Positions 33,174 through 40,997 of a DNA stretch of 47,599 bases are shown piece after piece. Within the stretch, counting starts at the first letter, position 1. The number at the start of each line of letters is the position of its first letter. The position numbers and the translations under genes were made by a program. The notes beneath the pieces are model-generated. The model was not told the DNA's origin. It made no database searches and worked only from the letters and a program-made list of their open reading frames with translations. The stretch comes from an uncultured Clostridiaceae bacterium (GTDB lineage Bacteria; Bacillota; Clostridia; Lachnospirales; Lachnospiraceae): the NCBI GenBank assembly GCA_947177415.1, contig CAMWUK010000018.1, forward strand, positions 1 to 47,599, written 5' to 3'.

Positions 33174-34226
33174 TTAATGTGACTTACCTCTATCTTTGTC
33201 CTTTTTTATGTCCTTTTCCTTTAGCTGCCCACTCTTTATCATTTCCTCCTTTATGTCTTCAAGCTTTTCTTTTGATAAATTCGTAAATTCCATAATAAGT
33301 GAAATCTGCATTTGTCCCAGCAGCATCTTCTTTGCACTGGCAATATTCGCCTGTTCTATTCCCTGTTCTATTCCCTGTTCTATTCCCTGTTCTATTCCCT
33401 CATTCCTAATCTGCTTTGCCTCATAATCTAATATCTTTCCACCCATAACCTCATTCACTCCTTCCGTTACATTCTTATATTTCCTTGCCAGATTTTCCAA
33501 CACAATCTTTAACATCTTAGTAATGGTAAATCTTGTAAATGTATCAATCTTGTATTCTGTACACAGTTTCTCTAACCTGTTTTTGATATATCCATATTCT
33601 TTCTTTAGCATTTCCAGCCCTTCTGGACTGGTATTATATTCCTTTAGCCGGCTTTCGTGGTTAAAAATATAAAATGGTATCAGAAACAATAAATTTTTAT
33701 CAAATATTTCCTTCAATGTATAATTCTGCACTTTCATAACTGGTATATCATAGCTTACATCACCACCTGGTGTCTTCATATAAATTTTCATGCTGTCTGG
33801 TGTATTTTTATTACTTCTAAGAAATAATACTGATGCATGAGGAAATTCCACTTTCAGAACATTTCTTTCTGTCTTTCCCTCATCTAATGCTATTTGTGTC
33901 CCATATTCAAACATCCTCACAAGCATGCTGCTGTCGCTGGTACTTTGGCATTCTGTATGATAATTCTTTTTTGTTTCTCCTTGAATTTCAAAACAGTTAT
34001 CTGTCACACGTTTTTTCAGCTGTCCTTCCTGACCATTGATGTAATGCTCATTTGCATGAAAGGTAATTGTCTCATTCCCCTGATAATTTTCATGAAAGAT
34101 TTCATTGATAACAGGAATAATCAGCTGGCTACAGTCATTCAACAGTGTATGAAACACATCATCATAAGGTGTATTTAATGTTTCTATTGTATTCAATATT
34201 TTTTCCTCTTCTTCTATGTCGTTCAT
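33174..34226 (-). CDS. Rpn family recombination-promoting nuclease / PD-(D/E)XK protein
   Basis: 350 residues from the ATG at 34226 (AGGAGG upstream); the longer frame to 34304 lacks a ribosome site. The N-terminus YDDVFHTLLNDCSQLIIPVINEIF and CFEIQGETKKNYHTECQS (E-x-Q and Glu/Cys region of the PD-(D/E)XK core) fit the Rpn/YhgA-like family; YNTSPEGLEMLKKEYGYIKNRL follows. Near the C-terminus GIEQ is repeated four times (33352-33400 in DNA, a 12-bp tandem repeat), a variable linker seen in these proteins. E. coli Rpn proteins promote RecA-independent recombination; here the role is inferred. Confidence 0.75.
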   Translation of the reverse strand: MNDIEEEEKILNTIETLNTPYDDVFHTLLNDCSQLIIPVINEIFHENYQGNETITFHANEHYINGQEGQLKKRVTDNCFEIQGETKKNYHTECQSTSDSSMLVRMFEYGTQIALDEGKTERNVLKVEFPHASVLFLRSNKNTPDSMKIYMKTPGGDVSYDIPVMKVQNYTLKEIFDKNLLFLIPFYIFNHESRLKEYNTSPEGLEMLKKEYGYIKNRLEKLCTEYKIDTFTRFTITKMLKIVLENLARKYKNVTEGVNEVMGGKILDYEAKQIRNEGIEQGIEQGIEQGIEQANIASAKKMLLGQMQISLIMEFTNLSKEKLEDIKEEMIKSGQLKEKDIKKDKDRGKSH

Positions 34227-34403
34227 TCTGTTTCCTCCTGCTTTGATTATAACATATCTTTCCCCAATCGTCCATGTTGTAATAAATAGTGTCAGAATAA
34301 ACACATGAACAAAAATAAGCAGACTTTTGTATACTAAAACTATACAAATTCACTATTATGTTTCTTCCCCCATTTTTTTTGAACGATGAAAATATTGCAG
34401 ATT

Positions 34404-34460
34404 ATGGCTGGAACTGGTAGAATTAGCCTAATGCTAGTAAAATTAACAGTTTCAGCCTCT
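34404..34460. repeat. Compound hairpin in a 440-bp intergenic region
   Basis: GGCTGGAACTG (34406-34416) pairs with CAGTTTCAGCC (34447-34457) with one mismatch, and inside it TAGAATTAGC faces GCTAGTAAAATTA. It may be another structured repeat; it is single copy here. In the rest of 34227-34665 I see only a weak CCCC/GGGG stem near 34640-34653. Confidence 0.45.
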
Positions 34461-34665
34461 AGAGTGCCTATCCCCCGCTTTCATAAATCACTTTACACTA
34501 CCATATCTTTATCTGTCATACACAACTTCATCAACTCTTTTCTCTATCTTACCTTTTAAAAATGGCTCGAGACATCATTATCATTCTAACATAGGAGGCT
34601 TTTCTATACATCATACCCACCACTGATTACTCTATTCGCCCCACCTAGCGGGGGGATTGATTTTT

Positions 34666-35433
34666 TCATTCAACATGTATAACATCTAACTTTTTAATAA
34701 ATTTTCCACCAAAATATAATATTCCAACAATTAATAAATGATAATACAACACTGCACCAAGTTTAAGAAGTTTTCCCTTAGTCATAATAAGTGATATCGC
34801 AGACATAGGATTAAATATATGTAAATCATAATAATTTTTTAAAACTGGTATATCTTCAAAATGTATGCTTAACTGCATAAGAACTATCATAACCATATAT
34901 GTCATCAGAAATGCCTTTACTGTACCAAACTTAATTGACCCCAAATTGATACAAAATGTACTCATCATCAAAATAACGGAAAAGGCAATCCAGAATATCA
35001 AAAATACTTTAAGGCACTCTAAATCCGGTATCTGCATACTGCTGTACATACTTATCACTAACCGCATTAGAAGATAAAAGAATGCAAATATTATACATAT
35101 ACCATATAGTTGCATAGATTGTCTCAAAAACCATTTTCTTCTGTTTTGTATTCTTGAAAATATAAATACACTTCCCTTTACAAAATAATTGTATATATAA
35201 TTTCCAAAGAACAAATTAAAATATACAATAAACATCAAATTTTCCATAGCTAAAACAAGTGCCTTCTTTTTCATAATTCCATATACATCAAAGATACTGT
35301 TTGAAAATAAATCCTTAACCGCTATATCCGCATTTGCCCCCATTCCATCAAAAAGCATAAGACCATCCATAATAATCACTAAAAAAATCAATCCTAGGAA
35401 GCTTTTTCTTATTCTGTCATGTTGGTTCCACAT
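34666..35433 (-). CDS. Multi-pass membrane protein, possible ABC-2 permease
   Basis: 255 residues with six hydrophobic segments (about 12-28, 58-78, 108-130, 144-165, 175-190, 225-243) and short loops, the size and spacing of ABC-2 permeases. No family motif recognised. It is the last gene of the cassette that includes a secreted protein, another permease, an ATPase and a lipoprotein-like protein, so it is probably the second membrane subunit of that exporter or an immunity-type protein. Confidence 0.55.
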   Translation of the reverse strand: MWNQHDRIRKSFLGLIFLVIIMDGLMLFDGMGANADIAVKDLFSNSIFDVYGIMKKKALVLAMENLMFIVYFNLFFGNYIYNYFVKGSVFIFSRIQNRRKWFLRQSMQLYGICIIFAFFYLLMRLVISMYSSMQIPDLECLKVFLIFWIAFSVILMMSTFCINLGSIKFGTVKAFLMTYMVMIVLMQLSIHFEDIPVLKNYYDLHIFNPMSAISLIMTKGKLLKLGAVLYYHLLIVGILYFGGKFIKKLDVIHVE

Positions 35434-35494
35434 ATTCTTTCCTCACTTCCTTCTCTTTTTCATTTTTTTACTGCCTTTTAATATTTGTATTTTC

Positions 35495-35522
35495 GTAACT
35501 GTTCAGAACTATGAACAGTTAC
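35495..35522. mobile_element. Solo 28-bp terminal hairpin with target duplication
   Basis: GTAACTGTTCA-gaacta-TGAACAGTTAC. Flanks GTATTTTC (35487-35494) and ATATTTTC (35523-35530) are an 8-bp duplication with one change. The right flank reaches the first base (35530) of the stop triplet of the next gene. Confidence 0.78.
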
Positions 35523-35529
35523 ATATTTT

Positions 35530-36237
35530 CTAGCCACAGTACCTCTCAATTACTTTCTCTTTTAAATTATTTTTAGCATCTAGTAATTCCTGACTGTTGC
35601 AAAAAAATTCTACATCAGCTAAGTCACCGAATTTGTACTTTTCTTCTTTGGCTGGAAATAATCTTGTTTTATTGGTATGTTCTAAATCTAAACAATCGAA
35701 TAATCCACTTGCTGCTAAATGAAATTGTTCTATGTTATTTTCCTGATTTAAGGATATATTGTTAAAAAAACATAAATATTTTGTATTTTCTTGCATAATA
35801 TTTTGAATAGAATAACAATTTGGTATTGTACTTTTCTTTTTATCAAGCCTAAAACCTGCACCTAAATCCTCTATCATAATTGTCTTTCCAATCAGCTTAG
35901 TATCTCCCTTCTTTACTTCCTGTACTTCCACTTCCTGTATCACCTCTGTTTCATATAATTTTAGATTTCCAGTGGGAACCACAACTGCAATATTATCAGC
36001 CTCCTCAAGCATGTCCAATTCTTCCATGAATTCCTTACTGCCTTCCTCTAACATTTTTTTGTATCTTTTCATTTGGCTTTCACTATCTACCACCTCAAGA
36101 TAACATTGTATTTCGTTTACATCCCTTATAGTTTTTGCTGACATAATACCACAATCATAAATATGTTGTTTACCAATTATCCCTATCACTCCTGCAGTAA
36201 ATACCAACACCAAAAACACTGTTATGCATTTTTTCAC
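35530..36237 (-). CDS. Membrane-anchored extracytoplasmic protein of unknown function
   Basis: 235 residues, GTG start overlapping the ATPase stop by one base (TAGTG) with GGAGG upstream, so it is translationally coupled. An N-terminal helix (4-22) acts as anchor or uncleaved signal; the rest is hydrophilic (NEIQCYLEVVDSESQMKRY, IAVVVPTGNLKLYETEVIQEV). I do not recognise the family. In the exporter cassette it could be a periplasm-facing accessory or immunity protein. Confidence 0.55.
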   Translation of the reverse strand: MKKCITVFLVLVFTAGVIGIIGKQHIYDCGIMSAKTIRDVNEIQCYLEVVDSESQMKRYKKMLEEGSKEFMEELDMLEEADNIAVVVPTGNLKLYETEVIQEVEVQEVKKGDTKLIGKTIMIEDLGAGFRLDKKKSTIPNCYSIQNIMQENTKYLCFFNNISLNQENNIEQFHLAASGLFDCLDLEHTNKTRLFPAKEEKYKFGDLADVEFFCNSQELLDAKNNLKEKVIERYCG

Positions 36238-36884
36238 TATTCTGCCTCCTCCAATTTTAATACACCGTTTTTCATTACATATACTTTATCACAAAGCTTT
36301 TGGATATCTTCTTTACTATGGCTTGCCAAAAGTATAATACATCCCTTTGCCTTTTCTTCCAATATGATTTTATGAAACAATTGAATACTTTCTTCATCCA
36401 ATCCATTTGTCGGTTCATCAAGCAAAAGAAATTTCTGGTTTTCCATAATCGCTTGTGCAATAGACAGCTTTTGTCTCATTCCAAGAGAGTACTTTTTGTA
36501 TGACCGTTTATCCATTGGATCAAGTCCAACTCTTAACATGGCATTTTTTATATCATCCTCTGTTACTTTATTGTTGATTTCCCCAAGAAATTTTAAATTC
36601 TTTAATCCTGTAAATTCCGGGTACATTTCCTCATTTTCAATTATAACACCAAGCCCTTCCGGTACTTCCATATCCTGAAATAATTTTCTCCCATCATATT
36701 CTACATATCCTTCTGTTGGCATTACAAGACCACTTAAAACACGTATCAGCATACTTTTCCCAGAACCGTTTCTCCCTATCATTCCATATACCTGTCCACC
36801 CTCTAATTCCATATTAATATGAGAAAGTACTTCTGCTTCTCCCATTTTTTTTGTTATATTTACTATACTTATATGATGCTTCAT
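36237..36884 (-). CDS. ABC transporter ATP-binding protein
   Basis: 215 residues, a compact domain. Walker A GRNGSGKSM (about 37-45, with Met instead of Thr after Ser), Q-loop-like GVIIENEEMY, signature YSLGMRQK, Walker B FLLLDEPTNGLD, switch LASHSKED. Small ATPases of this kind pair with ABC-2 permeases in bacteriocin export or immunity. It lies 28 bases after the permease gene of the same cassette. Confidence 0.88.
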   Translation of the reverse strand: MKHHISIVNITKKMGEAEVLSHINMELEGGQVYGMIGRNGSGKSMLIRVLSGLVMPTEGYVEYDGRKLFQDMEVPEGLGVIIENEEMYPEFTGLKNLKFLGEINNKVTEDDIKNAMLRVGLDPMDKRSYKKYSLGMRQKLSIAQAIMENQKFLLLDEPTNGLDEESIQLFHKIILEEKAKGCIILLASHSKEDIQKLCDKVYVMKNGVLKLEEAE

Positions 36885-36912
36885 TTTATATTGTTCCCTT
36901 CTGATTATTCTA

Positions 36913-37746
36913 TTACTTTACATCTTTTTTAAGCTGCCTTTTTATCAATATTACAGATACTACAACCAGAATACCCAATACACTGATAAAATACAGGTAG
37001 CTTCCATTTACACTTCCACGTAATACATAACTAAAAAGTTCTTTATCAAAACCATCTGTATATATGTTTAGCATGCCTAACATCCAGAAAAAAAGGTATA
37101 CTGGTAATAATAATAACAATTTATATTTCTTAATAAAGAAAGAAGCAACATAAGCCACTACACCCAATATCCCTGATAAAGTTGACATGAGCAAGATATA
37201 CATACAGTTATATAAAAACGGATGAAAAATATATATAGATATAAACGGATACCAATATGTTTGCAATTCTTCATGAAATGCATTCAAATAAAACAGCTCT
37301 GAATGAATCGTCCCGTCATACAGATTACCATTTTCTGGAAATGTAAGCCAAACCAGAATAAGATTTACAAAAAACGGAATGGCAATCATAAGAAAACTTC
37401 CAACAAAGGAAACCACTGCTTTTGTGATATAATACTTTTTCTTTCCTATTCTTCTTAACCAGAATCCTAACATCTTACTCTCACAATCTTCAAAATAAGA
37501 CAAAGAAAAAGGCAGTACTACCAAAAAAGGAAATAATACATCCAGATATTTTAACAAACTGTCAAAATAATGAAAACATACTAATTCCCTTCTATCTATT
37601 AATTGGGATAAATCTTTGTTGTAATATCCTTTTACATGTACCAGATAGGATGCTAATGCATAGCATGTTACAATAAAAAATCCTATCCAGAAATTTTTCT
37701 TTGATAACATAAGTTTACACTGACATTTTAATATATTATACATCAT
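36913..37746 (-). CDS. ABC-2 type permease of the agr-adjacent export cassette
   Basis: 277 residues with six membrane helices (about 18-37, 67-84, 107-132, 168-190, 195-225, 250-270). The first external loop contains YYNKDLSQLIDRRELVCFHYF. It is encoded directly after the secreted 150-residue protein (65-bp gap with an attenuator-like hairpin) and before the ATPase. The most likely role is export of, or protection from, that secreted protein; this is an inference from context. Confidence 0.7.
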   Translation of the reverse strand: MMYNILKCQCKLMLSKKNFWIGFFIVTCYALASYLVHVKGYYNKDLSQLIDRRELVCFHYFDSLLKYLDVLFPFLVVLPFSLSYFEDCESKMLGFWLRRIGKKKYYITKAVVSFVGSFLMIAIPFFVNLILVWLTFPENGNLYDGTIHSELFYLNAFHEELQTYWYPFISIYIFHPFLYNCMYILLMSTLSGILGVVAYVASFFIKKYKLLLLLPVYLFFWMLGMLNIYTDGFDKELFSYVLRGSVNGSYLYFISVLGILVVVSVILIKRQLKKDVK

Positions 37747-37759
37747 TCTCTCCTTAACT

Positions 37760-37788
37760 AAAGGGGATATCTTAAAAGTATCCCCTTT
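37760..37788 (-). terminator. Attenuator-like hairpin between secreted protein and transporter genes
   Basis: AAAGGGGATA (37760-37769) and TATCCCCTTT (37779-37788), a perfect 10-bp stem. On the minus strand only TTTAGTT follows, so termination is likely partial. This would give more transcript for the secreted protein than for the exporter. Confidence 0.6.
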
Positions 37789-37811
37789 GTACTTTATCTT
37801 TTTTGTTGTTT

Positions 37812-38264
37812 TTAATATGTATCAAAGTGACCAGAAACTTTACAGTCTAAAGAAGGATCATTTCCCATCGCTCTGAAACGTAATATGGTGCCAGCATTTC
37901 TTCCTGCCTCAGAAATCTCAAATATTGTCTCATCTCCCTTTGTAATGGTCTTTTCTGCTCCACTTTTATGCCATTTACCACCTTGATAATAATTAATTCT
38001 GCCTTTTATTCTCTTATACTTTGAATCAGAACCATCTGCTTTATAGATATTATCTATCGTAACATAAGCATACTCATAATTTACCTTTTTTGTTACCTTA
38101 GCAACTGTTGTATACTCATTACTATCTACCTTTGCTTTTGTAAATGGAGTAGACACCATTCCTGATGCTTTTGCTGCCATAACATTTGTGGAAACCAATA
38201 CCCCAACCACACCTGCTCCTACAGCTACTTTTTTGAAAAAATTCTTTGTCTTACTCTTAAACAT
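37812..38264 (-). CDS. Secreted 150-residue protein, bacteriocin-like candidate
   Basis: Signal peptide about 1-32 (KKVAVGAGVVGVLVSTNV then MAAKA). The mature ~118 residues are beta-rich with NYEYAYVTIDNIYK, KRIKGRINYYQGGKWH, and RFRAMGNDPSLDCKVSGHFD, ending in Tyr; one Cys. I do not recognise a named family; overall it recalls small secreted beta-sandwich proteins such as lactococcin-972-like peptides, which also sit beside ABC genes, but I see no diagnostic match. Its -10 (TATAAT at 38361-38356) lacks a good -35, suggesting an activator. It lies directly downstream of agrB. Function as exported effector is inferred. Confidence 0.6.
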   Translation of the reverse strand: MFKSKTKNFFKKVAVGAGVVGVLVSTNVMAAKASGMVSTPFTKAKVDSNEYTTVAKVTKKVNYEYAYVTIDNIYKADGSDSKYKRIKGRINYYQGGKWHKSGAEKTITKGDETIFEISEAGRNAGTILRFRAMGNDPSLDCKVSGHFDTY

Positions 38265-38418
38265 ACAATACCTACTTTCATTTCATTTTGTAATAAAACT
38301 TATTTGTTACACAGTTACACAATAGAGGACACTCCTCTGTCCTTACAACCCTTCCATTATATAATTTCCTTTCTAATATATCTTTTATTCATTACACTCT
38401 AATGTCCAAAAAATACCG

Positions 38419-38479
38419 CAATCCAGCCATGTAAATGTATACAAACAACTGTTTTATATACTTTTACATGGCTGGATTG
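38419..38479. repeat. Long 17-bp palindrome between agrB and the secreted-protein gene
   Basis: CAATCCAGCCATGTAAA (38419-38435) pairs perfectly with TTTACATGGCTGGATTG (38463-38479), with a possible inner TGTATA/TATAC pairing. It lies upstream of the secreted-protein promoter and could be a terminator for agrB, an operator, or another mobile hairpin. The 430-bp gap also holds the solo hairpin at 38556-38583. Confidence 0.6.
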
Positions 38480-38555
38480 TATCCAAACTATTGTTGGATC
38501 TTTTAATATTTCATAAAAAAGTAAGTTGTTGGTTTCCCTTTTTCTCTCTGATTTT

Positions 38556-38583
38556 ATAACTGTTCAAAAGCATGAACAGTTAC
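38556..38583. repeat. Solo terminal hairpin downstream of agrB
   Basis: ATAACTGTTCA-aaagca-TGAACAGTTAC, the family B terminal stem with a different loop and a changed first base. No matching 8-bp flanks. Confidence 0.6.
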
Positions 38584-38695
38584 TTTATTTCTACTATATT
38601 TATACTGATTATATGACAAACAATCCCCTATGTATAGTAGAAATTTTATGTTATGCTTTTCCTGACTCTGCAATATACATATCTCCCACCACCTT

Positions 38696-39274
38696 TCATC
38701 GCTCAATTCCCATTAATAATTGCAAAGCCTCTAAAACCAAGGAACTAAAAACAATAAAAGTAATAAACATTAATAGTGCTCCGAACAAAGAAATGTGAAA
38801 TATATAAAAACACAATGCTACTACTCCTACACCTATTGCAATTCTTTTTTGCTGTTTTCTTAAAAAACAATATTCATCCCTATCTGTCTTTTGCTTTTTC
38901 ATAATGCCCAATGCTAATGCATAGCTTCCTGCTAATAAAAATATTGTAAAAGTCAAAGAAATCCAGTTTGCAAATACAAATTTCTTAGACAAGATAAGTA
39001 CACAGGTAATAACTGTGCAAGAACATATTAGACAAGATAAAAAATGTTTCATATGAATTCCACCAAAATAAGCCCGCAGTGGAAAAAAAACAATTACAAA
39101 AAATAAAAATTCCATAAAGGATTTTAGATATATGGCTATCAAACTACTGATAGCCATACATAAAATCATTTCCATTCCGGTCTGTAATCCATACTTGTAT
39201 ACCCCATAATCCTCTTTACTGATTGTCCCTTTGGAAATAATATACCGTGTTAATTTGTCTGCCAAATATTCCAT
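38696..39274 (-). CDS. agrB: AgrB-type peptide-processing membrane protease
   Basis: 192 residues with five or six membrane helices. The catalytic motif is intact: R67-AYF-G71-G72-I-H74 and C81, the same spacing as H77/C84 of S. aureus AgrB. AgrB cuts the C-terminal tail of AgrD and forms its thiolactone. The ATG follows the agrD stop with no gap (TAAATG), so they are co-translated. Both appear to be driven by a dedicated promoter upstream of agrD. Confidence 0.92.
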   Translation of the reverse strand: MEYLADKLTRYIISKGTISKEDYGVYKYGLQTGMEMILCMAISSLIAIYLKSFMEFLFFVIVFFPLRAYFGGIHMKHFLSCLICSCTVITCVLILSKKFVFANWISLTFTIFLLAGSYALALGIMKKQKTDRDEYCFLRKQQKRIAIGVGVVALCFYIFHISLFGALLMFITFIVFSSLVLEALQLLMGIER

Positions 39275-39433
39275 TTAAAATTTCCTCAATTTTTTCAAAT
39301 CAGGTTTCTCTGGCTGATGATAAAAACAACAGCACTTACTATTTGCTCCAATCTTAGAAAAGGTCAATGCAATATTTGCTATTGTGTCTGATAATATAGT
39401 TTGCTTTACTGTCTCTTTTTTTGATTGTTTCAT
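39275..39433 (-). CDS. agrD: AgrD-type autoinducing peptide precursor (52 aa)
   Basis: Short gene read directly: MKQSKKETVKQTILSDTIAN, then IALTFSKIGANSK, then CCCFYHQPEKPDLKKLRKF, stop. Strong RBS AGGAGG six to nine bases before the ATG. The plan is that of AgrD: amphipathic leader, Cys-containing core, charged C-terminal recognition tail. Aligning the tail to C. perfringens AgrD as I recall it (core CLWFT followed by HQPEEP), the core here is CCCFY followed by HQPEKP, so the predicted signal is a five-residue ring from Cys34 to Tyr38; ring closure by Cys35 or Cys36 is possible. It is coupled to agrB. Confidence 0.88.
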   Translation of the reverse strand: MKQSKKETVKQTILSDTIANIALTFSKIGANSKCCCFYHQPEKPDLKKLRKF

Positions 39434-39456
39434 GGCAATTACCTCCTTTTCGACAT

Positions 39457-39523
39457 ATTATAACATAAAAAACCCCAAAAATTTTTATCATGTAACTTTC
39501 TCTACAGTTCATGTAACTTTCTC
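39457..39523 (-). promoter_or_regulatory. agrDB promoter with LytTR (AgrA-type) operator
   Basis: Two exact 15-bp direct repeats, GAGAAAGTTACATGA on the minus strand (39523-39509 and 39502-39488), are spaced 21 bp start to start, two helical turns, as LytTR regulators require. A TATAAT box lies at 39462-39457, 25 bp past the second repeat, with no recognisable -35. This is the pattern of an activator-dependent promoter just upstream of agrD. Confidence 0.8.
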
Positions 39524-39537
39524 CTGTCTTATTTCTT

Positions 39538-39670
39538 GTAACAGTTCAGCCGGTGGCTGCTCTGTTACGGAATGGGGCAAGCTTTGCATATATATTGTCC
39601 CATTCCCTTCCTGTTTTATTCTTTTATACGGTCTGCACAGCGGAGTGTGCAGACCTACCTGAACTGTTAC
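39538..39670 (+). mobile_element. MITE-like element, family C copy 2, inside the agr locus
   Basis: Left hairpin GTAACAG...CTGTTAC, long hairpin GGAATGGG...CCCATTCC, small hairpin GGTCTGCACA-gcgga-GTGTGCAGACC, right end CCTGAACTGTTAC. Exact 8-bp target duplication TATTTCTT at 39530-39537 and 39671-39678; the right copy ends on the first base of the agrC stop triplet. It separates agrC from the agrDB operator. Confidence 0.92.
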
Positions 39671-39677
39671 TATTTCT

Positions 39678-40997
39678 TTACTCTGCATATAATATAACTG
39701 TTAAACAGAATTTCTCATTGTTGCTTTCTATGTCAAGGAACCCATGATACTTCTCCGCTGCCCTGCTTATGGAATCTATTCCAATTCCATGATTTTCAAA
39801 TTCCTGTTTTCGTGTCAATATTTTGCCATACTGATTTTTTCTAATTTTCCCATCAAAAGAATTTTCTATTATCATAATAAGACTCCCTCTATCATATTTC
39901 ATTTTCAAATTCACATAAGGTGTTGGCACATTTCCTCTTAACCCCGCTTCCATTGCATTATCCAACGCATTTCCCAGTATAATGCATAAGTCTGCATCTT
40001 CAAAGGGAAGGCTTGTAGGCACTTCCAACTTTGCCTGAAAAGCAATACCATTTCTTTTTGCAAAACTATATTTATAATTTACCAAGGCATCTATCATAAA
40101 ATTTTCTGTATTTGCAATCACCAGTCCTTCTAAAGGTTCCCAATTAATTAATTTTTTTAGATAGACCTCTAATTTGTCATACTCTTTCTTCTTTGACAAA
40201 TCTAATAAATAGATGATTTGGTGCTTTAAATCATGCCTTGCCTGACGAAATTCCATCATGGCACTCTCTCTTTCTTTGATATGTGCATTATATAAGTCAA
40301 TCTCCAACTGATAAATAGAATTTCTATGTTTCAATTCCAAATTATCCGAAAGTTTCATATATATTTTAAACATCATAATATTAACTATTAAAATAACAAT
40401 AACTATCACAATAGACACTAGAATATACTGTACTTCCTCTACTTTACTGCTTAGTACAAATAAATGATATGCCATAAACATACTTCCTGTTGGCAGTGAC
40501 AGCAGCATAGCATTGTAATTCCAAGGAAGCTCCTGCACACCACCATGAGAAAAAAAGGGCTTTAATACCATTACTAATATCAACAAAAATAGTTTTGAAA
40601 TCATGCTGCCAGCCAAATTCTGGGAAATATAATCCATATTCAGTACCATAAGTAAATAGCCTGCCAATACTTCACTAAGCATCCAAATTGCATTATAGAT
40701 AATGGCAAACACACCACTTCGTATTATACTTCCTTTCACATTGAAGCTAATAATCGTAACAGAGACCACACTAAGCAGCAGCCTCAGCCATGTAGAAAAA
40801 TTTGGCATTCCCAGCATAGAGGCTATTTGCCAGACAAAATATGCCCCCTCTATTCCCCATATAAGAATCGTTCTTTTTTTCTTCTCGAAAAATATTTGAA
40901 AATACTGCCGGACTGTCAAGGTAGAAATTCCTGCCATAAAAATTATACAAAAAATATTTCCTATAAATTTCAAATTTTCGCTATTCATCCATACCAT
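39678..40997 (-). CDS. agrC: AgrC-like GHKL sensor histidine kinase
   Basis: 439 residues. About six membrane helices (10-30, 44-62, 68-86, 95-118, 133-148, 165-208) form the peptide-sensing domain. The kinase part has the phospho-acceptor H255 in ARHDLKHQ, N-box LGNALDNAMEAG (341-352) and G-box GIGID (404-408), the HPK10-type layout of AgrC. It overlaps the regulator gene by 17 bases, so they are coupled. Start M1 or M4 (40988) cannot be decided. Its ligand is most likely the AgrD-derived ring peptide encoded downstream. Confidence 0.92.
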   Translation of the reverse strand: MVWMNSENLKFIGNIFCIIFMAGISTLTVRQYFQIFFEKKKRTILIWGIEGAYFVWQIASMLGMPNFSTWLRLLLSVVSVTIISFNVKGSIIRSGVFAIIYNAIWMLSEVLAGYLLMVLNMDYISQNLAGSMISKLFLLILVMVLKPFFSHGGVQELPWNYNAMLLSLPTGSMFMAYHLFVLSSKVEEVQYILVSIVIVIVILIVNIMMFKIYMKLSDNLELKHRNSIYQLEIDLYNAHIKERESAMMEFRQARHDLKHQIIYLLDLSKKKEYDKLEVYLKKLINWEPLEGLVIANTENFMIDALVNYKYSFAKRNGIAFQAKLEVPTSLPFEDADLCIILGNALDNAMEAGLRGNVPTPYVNLKMKYDRGSLIMIIENSFDGKIRKNQYGKILTRKQEFENHGIGIDSISRAAEKYHGFLDIESNNEKFCLTVILYAE

